From assembly GCA_905250115.1 (NCBI GenBank), contig CAJNOI010000002.1, positions 440,771-504,770 on the forward strand: a stretch of 64,000 nucleotides of DNA, written 5' to 3'. Made by a program: the position numbers and the translations under genes. Below, piece by piece: positions 23,962 through 35,291 of this stretch (position 1 is its first letter; each line of letters starts with the position of its first letter). The DNA comes from Adineta steineri. Lineage: Eukaryota > Rotifera > Eurotatoria > Adinetida > Adinetidae. The notes beneath the pieces are model-generated. The model was not told the origin of the DNA. It worked only from the letters and a program-made list of their open reading frames with translations, and did not search any database.

Positions 23962-26216
23962 GATTAGAAAAATATTTTAGTAAAAAATCCAAGTGTCAAG
24001 ATAAATGAAAACTTCGTCTATTTATATGGTAGTATTATTTACGATTGCTTCTGTTCTTTTCCTCCTCTTTCAAACGTATGCGTCAACGCTGTACTTCTGA
24101 TACGCGTTCAGAAAGTGCAAAAAAGTACGCCATAAATTACCTCTCATTCTGTTCTTTTTCTGTTTATAAAAAACTACACGCGTAGAAGAAAAAAAAGAAG
24201 GTTAAAAATGAGATTCATTAAAAATATACATCGCAATTACAAGCAATACTCCTAATCAAAATTCAAAATCAATGACGAAATATATCAGTAGTCAAAAATT
24301 TGCTCTGCCTTTTTATATGATTTCTTTTTCTAAAAGATTTTTCTCTGATATCTATTATCATTTGTTATAGTTTATTTGTATTATGATTTGAAAGCATCAC
24401 TATTGAAAAAAAACAAACAATACTAATTTACAATTTAGTCAATGAACTTATCAGAACTAAAAGACATAGCTAGAGAGATTATTGAGGCTGTGAGACTAGC
24501 TATCATAATCTACATTTTTGTCGAATAGTTTGTGTTTTGCATTGTCCTGGTAAGTTCAAACAAAGCGACAGTCATCGTCGATATTTATATTGTTTAGTTC
24601 AAATCGCAGTGTATGCTGATGGGTATCAATATAACAATGACTTTTGCTATAATCGAAATTGATTTTTTCTTGAACAAAGCTAGAAAATAATTTGAGAATG
24701 CGAATACGCATATGGGCATTGGCATTTTCATCATCTTATATCCAACGTCATAATTTATATTATTCTAACAAGAAATAATATAAATTATGACGAGACAAGT
24801 ACTTGATTGATCTTCTAAATAGATTATTTGAGCTCATCTAATCAAATGATTCTATTTAGATGAGTACGATAAGCTAGGTCGAATTCTAATTTCATACATT
24901 TCACTAAAATATTCATCGAAAAGTAACATTTGTTACAGTCGATGAATATGAACTAAAACCTGCTTTATTCTCAATTATTTGAATATGAATTGCATGAGAA
25001 CTTTTACGGCTATCATTCATATTTTCTTTTATAAATCAAACTAAATTAAGAAATAAATAAAAGGGTATTATGATCAGTCGCTTTGCAAATCATTTAACTC
25101 AACTTAATATAAAGTATTAAGTTTATTATTGGTTTAGAAATGAAGCAGTTTCACTTTTTACGAGTGATATTTTGATAACAATTTAATGTCATTATTAAAT
25201 CTCGATTATCAATATCATGAAATATCATACGATACTTTTACAATGTTTTTTATTTATTATAAGATATTGTAGTTTATAACGGAGTTTATTCCTTAATTGA
25301 TATTTTCTAATTTCTCATAGAACATAAGTGTTGAGAATCTTCTGATTAATGAAACTATGTTTATCATTTAAGATTAAACTTATTCGATTAAGCAATGAAT
25401 ATAATTTTTAGAAATCTATTATCTATTATCGAAAAATACAAACAATCTGTCAATTATTTCATAACAATAATAACCTTCATATTTAATCGATATTTTTCAT
25501 CTAGAAAAATAGAACGTATGACATAACTCATTAATATGTGTCACTGTTAATATTTCTTTTATCCTCTATGTTTTGTTTTTTTGTAATTTCACGTTCTACA
25601 TAACGTTATGTATGGTTTATATCTATTTCTTTTCTTAATATATTGCACTAGAGAGATTTTTTATTCTTTATTATAAATAAAATAACCTATCTTTGAATGA
25701 ATATTTTACGATACTTTAATTTACTATTGTTTTTTAATTAAACGGATGGATAATTATTGCTTTCAACATAATTATTATTTCGCATGTTGAAATAAGATTT
25801 ATATTGCTATCAGAGATCAGATTATATGAAAAATAATTGAACTGGTTAATCTCATATTTTCTTGATCAAAGGATATTATAATATGCAAGAGAAAAAAACA
25901 ACTGCCGAAATTATGTGAACTCAATGAGAGTATATAATCGAGTGTTACCTATTCTCTTGCGAAACCATTTCAATAGAACTGTAGCTATGATATAGGATAA
26001 AAAACTAACGCTGATACTGTGCGACATCGTATACTAATATTTAGTTGCCTCAAAGGAAAGGTTATTGAAATAGAAGCGAATTGGTTAGTCTTACGAATAT
26101 AAGTGTATCTTAGATTCGTTTTTCGCGTACTTCATATTCGAAAACAGACTTGTTTTTGTTTTTTTCTTTTCTCTACTTTAATTTTATACCTAGATTGTCA
26201 TTATTTTCTGTTCATA
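23962..26216. other. divergent intergenic region between ABCB and PMT genes
   Basis: About 2.25 kb of AT-rich DNA between two genes transcribed away from each other. It must hold both promoters. Two adjacent hairpins lie at 24746-24859 and are listed separately. No open frame with coding character and no clear TATA box was found close to either start. Confidence 0.6.
24746..24859. repeat. two adjacent perfect or near-perfect hairpins
   Basis: The first hairpin has a perfect 19-bp stem (24746-24764 with 24774-24792, arm CGTCATAATTTATATTATT) and a 9-base loop. The second, at 24815-24859, has arms CTAAATAGATTATTTGA and TCAAATGATTCTATTTAG, near-complementary apart from a mismatch and a one-base gap, with a 10-base loop. 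They lie about 0.8-0.9 kb upstream of the ABCB start. They may be MITE remnants or structured DNA; function is unknown. Confidence 0.6.
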
Positions 26217-28079
26217 ATGGTACATGAATCGGCTAACCATACTGGAAATGAATTGCAACGTCTTATACCTGATGTTGCAAATAAAAGTGTATTAGTTGTT
26301 GTTAATGATGTTGAAAAGTATATATTTAATGCTAATACATTTTTATTGAATAATATATATTTTTAGTTCAAAATCTTATACCAGTCTTTTATCAAACACT
26401 CAACAATTAATTGTTTTTACAGAATCATCTGATACTTATAAACAAATCGATGAACAATTGAAAAATGCAGAAAAATCACCGATATTAAATTGTGCTAAGT
26501 TTAATAATGCTGAATTACAAGATAATTTGTAAGATTATAATAAATAGAAAATGGTTTTTTTATTCTTAATTATAGATTCGATGTTTGTTTTCTTATCAAA
26601 TCATTTAATCGATTAAATACCAATGAAAAAGAAAAAATGTTACAAAATCTTTTAAAAACACTTAAAACTAATGGTCAAATATTTGTTTATGAAAGTGAGT
26701 GGTCAAAAGATAAAGAAAGTCATTCCAGTAATCCAGTTGATGTTATTAATCATTTTCATTCGGCTAAATTAAGTGGAAAAGAAAACTTTAGTTTTGAATT
26801 AGTTTTTGCACGACCATTACGTAGTTTCGTTGAAGTAAGTAAATGAATATCTATTGATGAAATTTATATATTTTTTATCAGGAGAAACAAGAATCATTCC
26901 ATTTATGTTATATGTTTAAAAAAATTGCCAAAGAAAATGATCATTCAAATTTTCAAGATTTTCTTGATCAACAACAATATACCACAAATGGTGTTTTACG
27001 TTATGAGAAAATTTTTGGACCTGGCTTCGTATCAACAGGTGGTCTAGATACAACAAAGGTTTGTTTATTTGTTGATGCGATTAAAAGAAAATAGAGAAAT
27101 ATGTAATTTTTTAATAATATAAATTGATTTTATATAGGAATTTGTTGACTCACTTAATCTTAAAAGTAATCAAGTTGTTTTGGATGTTGGTTGTGGTATT
27201 GGTGGAGGTGACATTTATATGGCTAAGGTAAAAGTTTATATTTTCGTTAAATTACTATATTTTATTTTTTAAAGACATATGGATGTTCAGTAGTTGGTGT
27301 TGATTTATCTACCAATATGGTTAGCATTGCTTATGAACGATCAATGGATACGGCAGCTAGTAAACTTAAGGTATAATTAATTGTTCTATTTTGTTTATTG
27401 AAACATTATTGGTTTTCGTTTTGTTAGGTATCATTTGAAATTGGCGATATAATGCATCATGAATTTGAACCAAATTCATTCGATGTTATCTATAGTCGTG
27501 ATACAATTTTACATATAAGCGATAAGATGACTTTATTTTCTCGTCTTTATGTAAGATAAGATGTTTTGTTTTTCGAGAACAATTTTTTTAAAATTATTAT
27601 ATTGAATTAAATAGAATTGGCTTAAACCAGGTGGTCAATTATTTATTTCTGATTATACATGTGCACCAAAGAGTGAATGGTCAAAAGATTATGAAGATTA
27701 CGTTAGTCAAAGAAGATATGTACTTTTAACTGTACCAGAATATGGCAAAGTAAGTCATACATACATATAATCCGTGTTTTTGCTATTATTATTTTGAAAT
27801 AGGTCTTGGAAAGTGTTGGTTTTAAAGACGTTGATGCTCAAGATGCAACAGCAAAATTTGTTGAATGTCTTAATAGGGAATTAGTTCGAATTGAAGCTAA
27901 TCGAGATGATTTCGTTAAAGTATTTTTTTTGTTTTTACTTTTTAATTTGCTAATTGATATAATTTTTAAAGGAATTCTCAAATGATGATTATGAACATTT
28001 AATCGAAGGCTGGCATAGTAAACTTAAACGAACGGCATCAGGTGATCAACGATGGGGAGTATTTCGAGCACGAAAATAA
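26217..28079 (+). CDS. phosphoethanolamine N-methyltransferase, nematode PMT-2-like
   Basis: SAM-dependent enzyme of phosphocholine synthesis. Ten exons: 26217-26317, 26367-26528, 26576-26834, 26882-27058, 27138-27227, 27275-27370, 27428-27550, 27615-27749, 27803-27919, 27972-28079, joining in frame to 455 codons. The C-terminal domain has the SAM motif [10 protein letters not shown] (247-256), [10 protein letters not shown]-type text (here [14 protein letters not shown]), [13 protein letters not shown], and the terminal [19 protein letters not shown], all typical of PMT enzymes. The N-terminal 200 residues resemble a second methyltransferase fold that lacks the glycine-rich SAM motif. This matches nematode PMT-2, whose C-terminal domain methylates phospho-mono- and dimethylethanolamine. 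So the protein probably carries out the last two methylations. Downstream AATAAA motifs occur near 28186 and 28234. Confidence 0.93.
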
Positions 28080-29688
28080 AATAAAACAAAAACCAGTGAA
28101 CGAGCAATATATCCCTCGGTGACAACAATACAATGATTGTTGATCATAAATATTTTTATTGTTTTATTCAATTTTTAGCTCGCAGAAATAAACTTTTAAA
28201 AGAAAATCAATATAAATGTTGTCTAGTTATTCAATAAAGAATCTATCTGCTTTTTCATACAATCGAAATAGATTAACATATTTCTATTCTCCCACATAAT
28301 TATTTTTCATAAAATACAATATGATGCATTTTGTAGTTTGTTATCGATAAGCAGTAGCAAAAAAAGTATATGAGAAAATGCTGCCGTATTATGAGAAATG
28401 CATGCGATGCGAATAGGATAAAATAAAATAACTAGGTTAACTAGGCATAACGTATTATCAGGGGTGGCGCGAGGCAGCCAACATTGGGGGGGGGGAGGGT
28501 GTAACGAAATTTTTTGAATTTTTGGGGGTGTAGCATTATCTTTGGTAAAAAACCTACGAAGATTTACCGATTTTGTTGAACAAAAAATAGAAATTTTCGA
28601 AGATTGCGGGGGTGTTACACCCCCCGGTCGCGTCGCCCCTGGGTATTATGAAAATGCACCAGTACCTTTTGAGAACAAATCTATTGAAATTAAGTATAAC
28701 ACAATAAGTACTATAAGATAAGAATTGACATACTTTATTTATATAATTTTCTTTCATTTTTGCTAAACGAACATTCAAGATTACAAGTATATATATTCGA
28801 ATAATATCGCCTCATTTTCAAATACATCTGCATAAAGGAGCAATAAAAAATTTTGATAGTGCTATTAAATTAATATGCTGCTCTTGAAACGAAACATATT
28901 TCAATGATAAAAATGTAAAATATCGTCAAGTTCTAATTGAATGATATTTTCATTGTGCTTTTTTGTTAAAACAAACTTCAATAATAAAATATGAATATTA
29001 TTTAAGCTAGATGTCTATCATATCAACAATTTTTATTCATAATTGTATCGATTGAAAAATAATAGTTCGTTAAACAAGTGAAAACAATTGAATAGTTTTA
29101 ATAATTTGAAACAGTCTACAATATGACTCTTTATTAATATTCATGTATATCGATATAGTGAAGAAATATATATGTCGAGTCTTTCCAAATGATTTAGCAA
29201 TTTTTGACAGTCTACTTTTACATTTATAATTAACATCGTTTGCATTTTTCAATACAATTGATTACAATTCTCAAACGGTTCAATGAACAATGAACGCCAT
29301 CTACCTATTCATATTGATATTTTACTTTTAAATCTAACATAATTTTAAAAGATATACATAAATATTATACATACATATACAACGTATACATCCCATCCTA
29401 TAATACAATGAACTTTATCTGAAATCTCAAGTAAAAACAAATTATTAGAGTAACAAAAAGTCTAAGTACAGATGTACAAATGAGTTAATCGTCTTTTTTT
29501 TTTGTTCAATATATATATATATATATCGATCAAGTAGAGAAAGAAAAGAAAAAAAAAGTCAATGTATTTCTTTCATTTATATTAACTTTAACATCGGTCA
29601 TATATTTTTTGATTTCTTTTCTTAGATTTCATCTTTCTTATTATTATTCAATAAAACTTATTCATATCATGCAAAACTTCTATTGATT
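28080..29688. other. intergenic region with an hAT-like MITE
   Basis: 1.6 kb holding the PMT 3' UTR, a short GC-rich transposon relic at 28459-28641, and the 5' region of the adhesion GPCR. A TA tract lies near 29512-29526. No gene was recognised; short frames here are AT-driven. Confidence 0.6.
28459..28641. mobile_element. 183-bp hAT-like MITE with 8-bp target duplication
   Basis: The ends are inverted: CAGGGGTGGCGCGAGG on the left, and CAGGGGCGACGCGACC read from the right. CAGGGG-type tips are characteristic of hAT elements. The flanks CGTATTAT (28451-28458) and GGTATTAT (28642-28649) match in 7 of 8 bases, as expected for an 8-bp hAT target-site duplication. The interior contains a G-run of about 11 and G/C-rich subterminal blocks, far above local G/C content. 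No coding capacity. Confidence 0.75.
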
Positions 29689-32600
29689 ATGTTATTCATT
29701 CTTATAATATATGTTCTTTTACTTATTCGATTATCGATCGGTGATCAATGTCCATCATCTGATTCATGTACATGTTCATCTGATTTAACGATTATAAAAT
29801 GTACTGATCATCAATTAACCAATGAAATATTATTTAATATCAATAATCAATTACCTGAATCAACTATCCTATTAAATCTTTCATCAAATTCTTTAACAAC
29901 AATTGAATTTTTATCAAATTTAAATCATCTTCAAATACTTGATTTATCTTATAATAAAATTCATTATATTCCAACTGATTTCTTATCAAAATTTCCTCAT
30001 CTAACAACATTATATCTTCAAAATAATTCATTAAAAACAATTCCAAAAACTTTTAAAAAATATACAAATATAAATATTGATCTATTAAATAATCCATTCT
30101 ATTGTACATGTCAATCAAAATGGTTTCAAACACATAATCAATTAAAAAATATTATTTGTCAAAATAATAAACCATTTGATGAAAATGATTTTTGTCGTAT
30201 TAAAAATTTTCTTGAAATTTATCCACAACAAGCACAAATGATCTATGAAAATGAACCATTTATATTGAATTGTTCATCAAATTCGAAACATTATTGGACA
30301 TTAAATGATAAAATTTATCCATCTACTATTGCATCATCATTATATTCAGCTATAATTATTGATCATTTACAGATAAAACATTCTGGAATATGGACATGTC
30401 ATAATTTTAATTCAAATCGTTCAATATCTTTAACTGTTCTACAAACTTCATCGAATCATTTTTGTCCATCAATACGAATGAATACATCGAAAGGTTACTT
30501 TCATTGGCCACGTACATTAATTAATAACAAAATTGAAAAGAAATGTCCATTTGGTTCGGCAGCATGGTTAAGAAATTCGAATGAATATGCACGAGCATGG
30601 TATATGTGTTCATCGAGTGGAGATTGGATGAATTTAGATGTCTCACAATGTGCATTTCAATCAAATATATCAAGAATATTTGATCGTTTATCATTAACTG
30701 AAACGAATTTATTATTGCGTATAATAAAATATTTATCAAAAATTGATAAAAATAATTTAGAATTATTTGATATTATTTTATTAATTGATTTAATTGATGA
30801 ACAACAAGTTAAATATAAAAATCAAGATAGAATTATGTTAATTTATCATTTAACAGATTTTATTTTACAAATTAAACATAATTTTATGCATTTTCGTGAA
30901 TATCGAATGGCTTTAACAAGGTTAATTAATTAAATTTTATAGAATTTTCATTTTTCTTTATTTTTAATTATTTAGATTAAGATTAATAATTGAACGTCTA
31001 TTAGATTTTACAGATCAACCTTGGTTATATATTGGAAAAGAATTAACTGCTATGACAATGCAAGCACCACTATCATTAACGTCATGTGTTATACCTGATC
31101 GATCACTATTAACAATTATTTGTGAACCTGACGATCATCATCAACATCAAGTATAATGAAATATAAAATTTTATTTTATTCAATTCTTTTTCTTTATAGT
31201 CTCCATTAATGACAATTCAATTTCCTTCTAGTTTAAATAAAACAAATCAAAATTCTTTCTATTATATTATATTCTATCGTCAATCTACATTATTTGCATC
31301 TGATAACATGCAAAATAATGATCTTAATCCAGCTATTTATATACGACCAGGTAAGAAGATAAATTAAGAATTTCTACGAAAATATTTACCTCAGATCACT
31401 AAAGAGATTTAAATTACAATAAGTAATATGTAATTATAGCACTTCTTTTCAAACAATAGTTTCGATATTTTACTAAATAAACAATTTTTATGTATACACA
31501 TCTCCTTATAATAACATCGACTTTATTCACCAATTGCTTTTCTAAAGAACACATTATTTTTATCGTATCAATACATTTAACTCATATCCATTGACCGAAC
31601 ATGAATTTTATCGTGATAACATATAAAATCACTACATATTTAATTGTTCAATTTCTACATATATATGAATCTATTTGTTTTACATAGAACAGAAAAAATT
31701 AAGTCTAATGACTATTTAGAATTTCTTTTTTTATTACCGAACATTTTAGTATCAAGATATAGTTCATATCCAATTAAATTAACATTTTACGGTCAAGCAA
31801 ATCAAGCATCAATTGGAATTTGGTATTTAAATCAAACATCATGGCAAATAAAATCATCTATTTGTAAAATAAACGAACAGGTATATATATATATATATTT
31901 GATTGATTCTTTTTTGAATTGATTTTTATGTTTAGAATAATAATTTAATCTCAACCGATTGTGTTCTATTTAATAATAATTCGTTATCATTAACTTATCT
32001 TGATGATATAAATAATCAGAAGAATTTATTTTTTAATACAAAATATTCACAATTAACTATATATGTTTCATCTATACTTGCAACAATATGTTTTTTTATT
32101 TCGATTATTTTCTATATCTGTTTTTACAAGTAAATACAAATATTTCTTAGGCAAAAAAAAAGTTATTTTTTTGTTTTGTTTTCTTATTAGAATTTATCAA
32201 ATACCAAGACGTTTCTTTCATTGTCTAATTAATTATTGGCTTAATCTTGGTATTTTAATATCATTATTTGCATTTGGTATACAACAAAATCAACATCCAT
32301 TTTTATGCGAATTTATTTCAATTTGTCTCCATTTTCTTTGTTTAACAACTATACTTTGGTTAACATTATTATCTTTGTAAGATAATAATATTATAAATTT
32401 AATATAACAACTAAACTTAATATTTTAGTTCGATTTGGAGAAAACTTTATCTTATATCAACAGATAAAGATTACCATGAAAAGTCAGCAGTAATGATGGT
32501 TGATTATGATGATGTTAGTTTACCAATTATGAAATTAAAATCGAAACCCGTTATTCAATTCTATTTAATAGCATATGGATTAGCATTCATTATTTGTGGT

Positions 32601-35291
32601 GCTAATGTTATTACATCGCGTGAACCACATCTAACAAATAAAATGTAAGTATTTACAAAACTATTCTTATACGGATGAGTATACACTTAAAAGACACATA
32701 TTGAAATATAGAAAGATATAAATGATGCTTAAGCAAAAGAGTAGACAGTAAAGTCTTCAAAGGTCATTCAGGTACAGCGGGTTAAGATAAAAGTTGTTCT
32801 ACATATAAATTACTACATGGAAAACTCGTGGGTTTTTTAAGAAATGTAAAAAGATTCTAAGAAAGTACTGATTTAGTTGTGGCTACCCATGTAAAAAATT
32901 TGACTCATAAAAGTGAGTGTTAAGTACTTTCAATAGTTGGTTTTTGACAGAGAATAGTACTTATAAGTGAACCTTCTTATGTATTTTCCATACTTTTTGA
33001 CTAAAAAGTACTATTAAGTACTTTAGGAAGTCCAAAAAAGTAATAAATCATACTTTGAAGCTAGCAAAAGTATGAATAAATACTTTGATAGGTGGAAGAA
33101 GTATTCTAAAGTACTGCGCAAATTGAAAAAGAGTAAAAAAAAAGTCACTTTATTTTACTTAATTAACATGAAAAATTACTTATAAGTGAACTTTGTTCAC
33201 TTTTTTTTACATGGGTAATGAATCAAAGAGTCAGTCAAATATATATATCGTATTTGCTTGAATCTATTTAGTAAAATGATTCTCTGTTAATAACAGCAAT
33301 TATTTCATATTCGAATAAATTCTTTATTGTATTGAATGGAATAACAAGCAGTCATTGATCAGTTGTACATCCTCTTGAAGTCTGTTTAGTTCTCTAATTT
33401 CGATTCTGAATTTAAACTGCTTATTTAAAACTTCCATAAATTTTTCATTCGAAATTATGTCATTAGTATATATAACTTTTCTTTTTCATTATGTCATCAA
33501 TTTTTGAAATTGTATGTGACCTCTTTTATACATTTCATTGGCATGTAATTGTCACTTTTAATGTCTCGACTTCTTCTTATTTATATTTAGATGTTTTTCA
33601 AATCATTTTGATTCTATGTTACTTTTAATTATACCAATATTTATGTTTATTTTTCTTTCACTTATATTCCTTTTAATTTCTCGTAATTATATCAAACAAA
33701 TAACAAAGAAAAAAATACATTTACCGAATTTATCGGATGAATCCGGAATTAATTCTGAACATATTTTACTATCAAAACGAAATAAAATTTTACCACTTAT
33801 AATTCCATCAAATCAAAATAATCAACAAATCATATCAAATATTAAACATTATAATTCACATTCAGATAATATATATTCAACAAATATAGATTATCGTTAT
33901 GAATCAATTAATCAATTATTATCAATATTATGTCAATTAATTCTTCTGATATTTTTATTTTTATCAAGTTTAGCTATTTATCTTCAACCATTACAAACAT
34001 TTAAATTACGTTTTGAAAATGTTATTTACAGTCATTTATATGGATTTTTTGTTTTATTTCTTGCATTCTATATACTTTCATATCATGTTTTATCACGTTC
34101 AAATTTAATAACACGATTTTATACACATCGAAATAATGATGATAATTTAATAAATCGATTTTATATTAAACCACCACCATCATCATCAATAAATACAATG
34201 ATTATTAAAGATTTCGATACTCCTTCATCTACAGATGGATTATCTCTATCACCACCATCTCATACCTGTTCATTAACAAATCGAGATGTTTGTCAAGTAC
34301 AACAACATACGGAAAGAACAACAATAAATAATAATGATACTTATGATTCAAAACCTCTTATGAAAATAAAATCAGAACATTATGCATTTTATCGTCATAT
34401 ACCAAAAACAAATGCAACAAGTTCATCGAAAAAACTTCCACTATTTCCAGCATTAGATGTAATAGTACATGAGTAAGTTTTGTTATACTTTTTTCTCTTT
34501 GTATAACGAGTTTATACAACGTAACAAATAGTACAATCTGTTCTAGTATATATTTCATACTAATATTTTGTTTTTCTAGGAATATTAATAAATATCAATC
34601 TCAACGTAATTCACTCAATGAACGATCATTAAAAAAATCAACATATAGTCCAGTAGAATCACTTACAACAGAAACTAGAACTACTCAAGTATGAATTTCC
34701 TAAAATCTTGAAAAAATAATCAATTTTTTTCGAATTTAGTTGTCTTCGTCTTCTTTTCCTTCATGTCAGTCGTTTACTTATCCACGAATATCTCCATCTC
34801 AAGCGATTATTCGTCCATTACCAATCACTCGTCTTCATACATTAAGTACATCGAAAAATCTTTCAAAATCCTCAAATATAACTCAATCAAATAGTATTTT
34901 AAATCCATCCTATGAACAAAATACTATAAATACAACCAGTCAAAATTCTACTCATATAATGTCTTCAATTTCACATGAAGAAGAAGAACATCATAATGCA
35001 TATGTTTCATTAAATAAACTTGATCATTTTATACAACAAGAATCAGCAAATGAAAAATTATTAATTCAAAGAAATTCTCCTTATGAATATGTTCAAGTTG
35101 GTTATATTGATGATGTTGATGATGGTAGTGTTTCTCTTAAAATCTCAAGGTGTGATTCAAATGGATCATTAAATACGATATCAACTGTAAAAGATGATAC
35201 ACAAACATTATTATCATTATCATCAACAAATTCAGAAAATGATTTTAATATTGATATAAATCAAATAAAATTACATGAAAGCACTGTATAA
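29689..35291 (+). CDS. adhesion GPCR, ADGRA (GPR124/GPR125) type
   Basis: Ten exons: 29689-30920, 30976-31150, 31200-31350, 31693-31880, 31936-32129, 32191-32376, 32429-32644, 33591-34472, 34580-34688, 34740-35291, joining in frame to 1294 codons (human GPR124/125 about 1320-1340). Order: signal peptide, leucine-rich repeats (about 50-125) with a cysteine cap (NPFYCTCQSKW), Ig-like domain (about 180-250), HormR (about 255-325), GAIN-like region, seven membrane helices (the first about 621-645), and a long Ser/Thr-rich tail ending in ESTV, a class I PDZ ligand like the ETTV of GPR124/125. This combination is specific to the ADGRA subfamily. The GPS site is degenerate (SLT at 600-602). Start is the ATG at 29689; the frame opens slightly earlier only with TTG. 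Intron 7 (946 bp) carries a MITE and intron 3 is 342 bp. Confidence 0.9.
32886..33215. mobile_element. Tc1/mariner-type MITE in ADGRA intron 7
   Basis: The left tip CCCATGTAAAAAA and right tip TTTTTTTACATGGG are inverted copies, flanked by TA on both sides (32884-32885 and 33216-33217), which is the Tc1/mariner target duplication. The 330-bp interior has no coding capacity. It holds five AGTACT palindromes (one more lies just outside, near 32866) and a direct repeat TACTTATAAGTGAAC near 32958 and 33178. The host intron (32645-33590) is enlarged accordingly. Confidence 0.75.

Noticed and set aside
31681-31700. acceptor at 31687 for adhesion GPCR exon 4
   Set aside because: It would bring a stop codon into frame; the AG at 31691-31692 keeps the frame and the GAIN-like sequence, so it was used instead.
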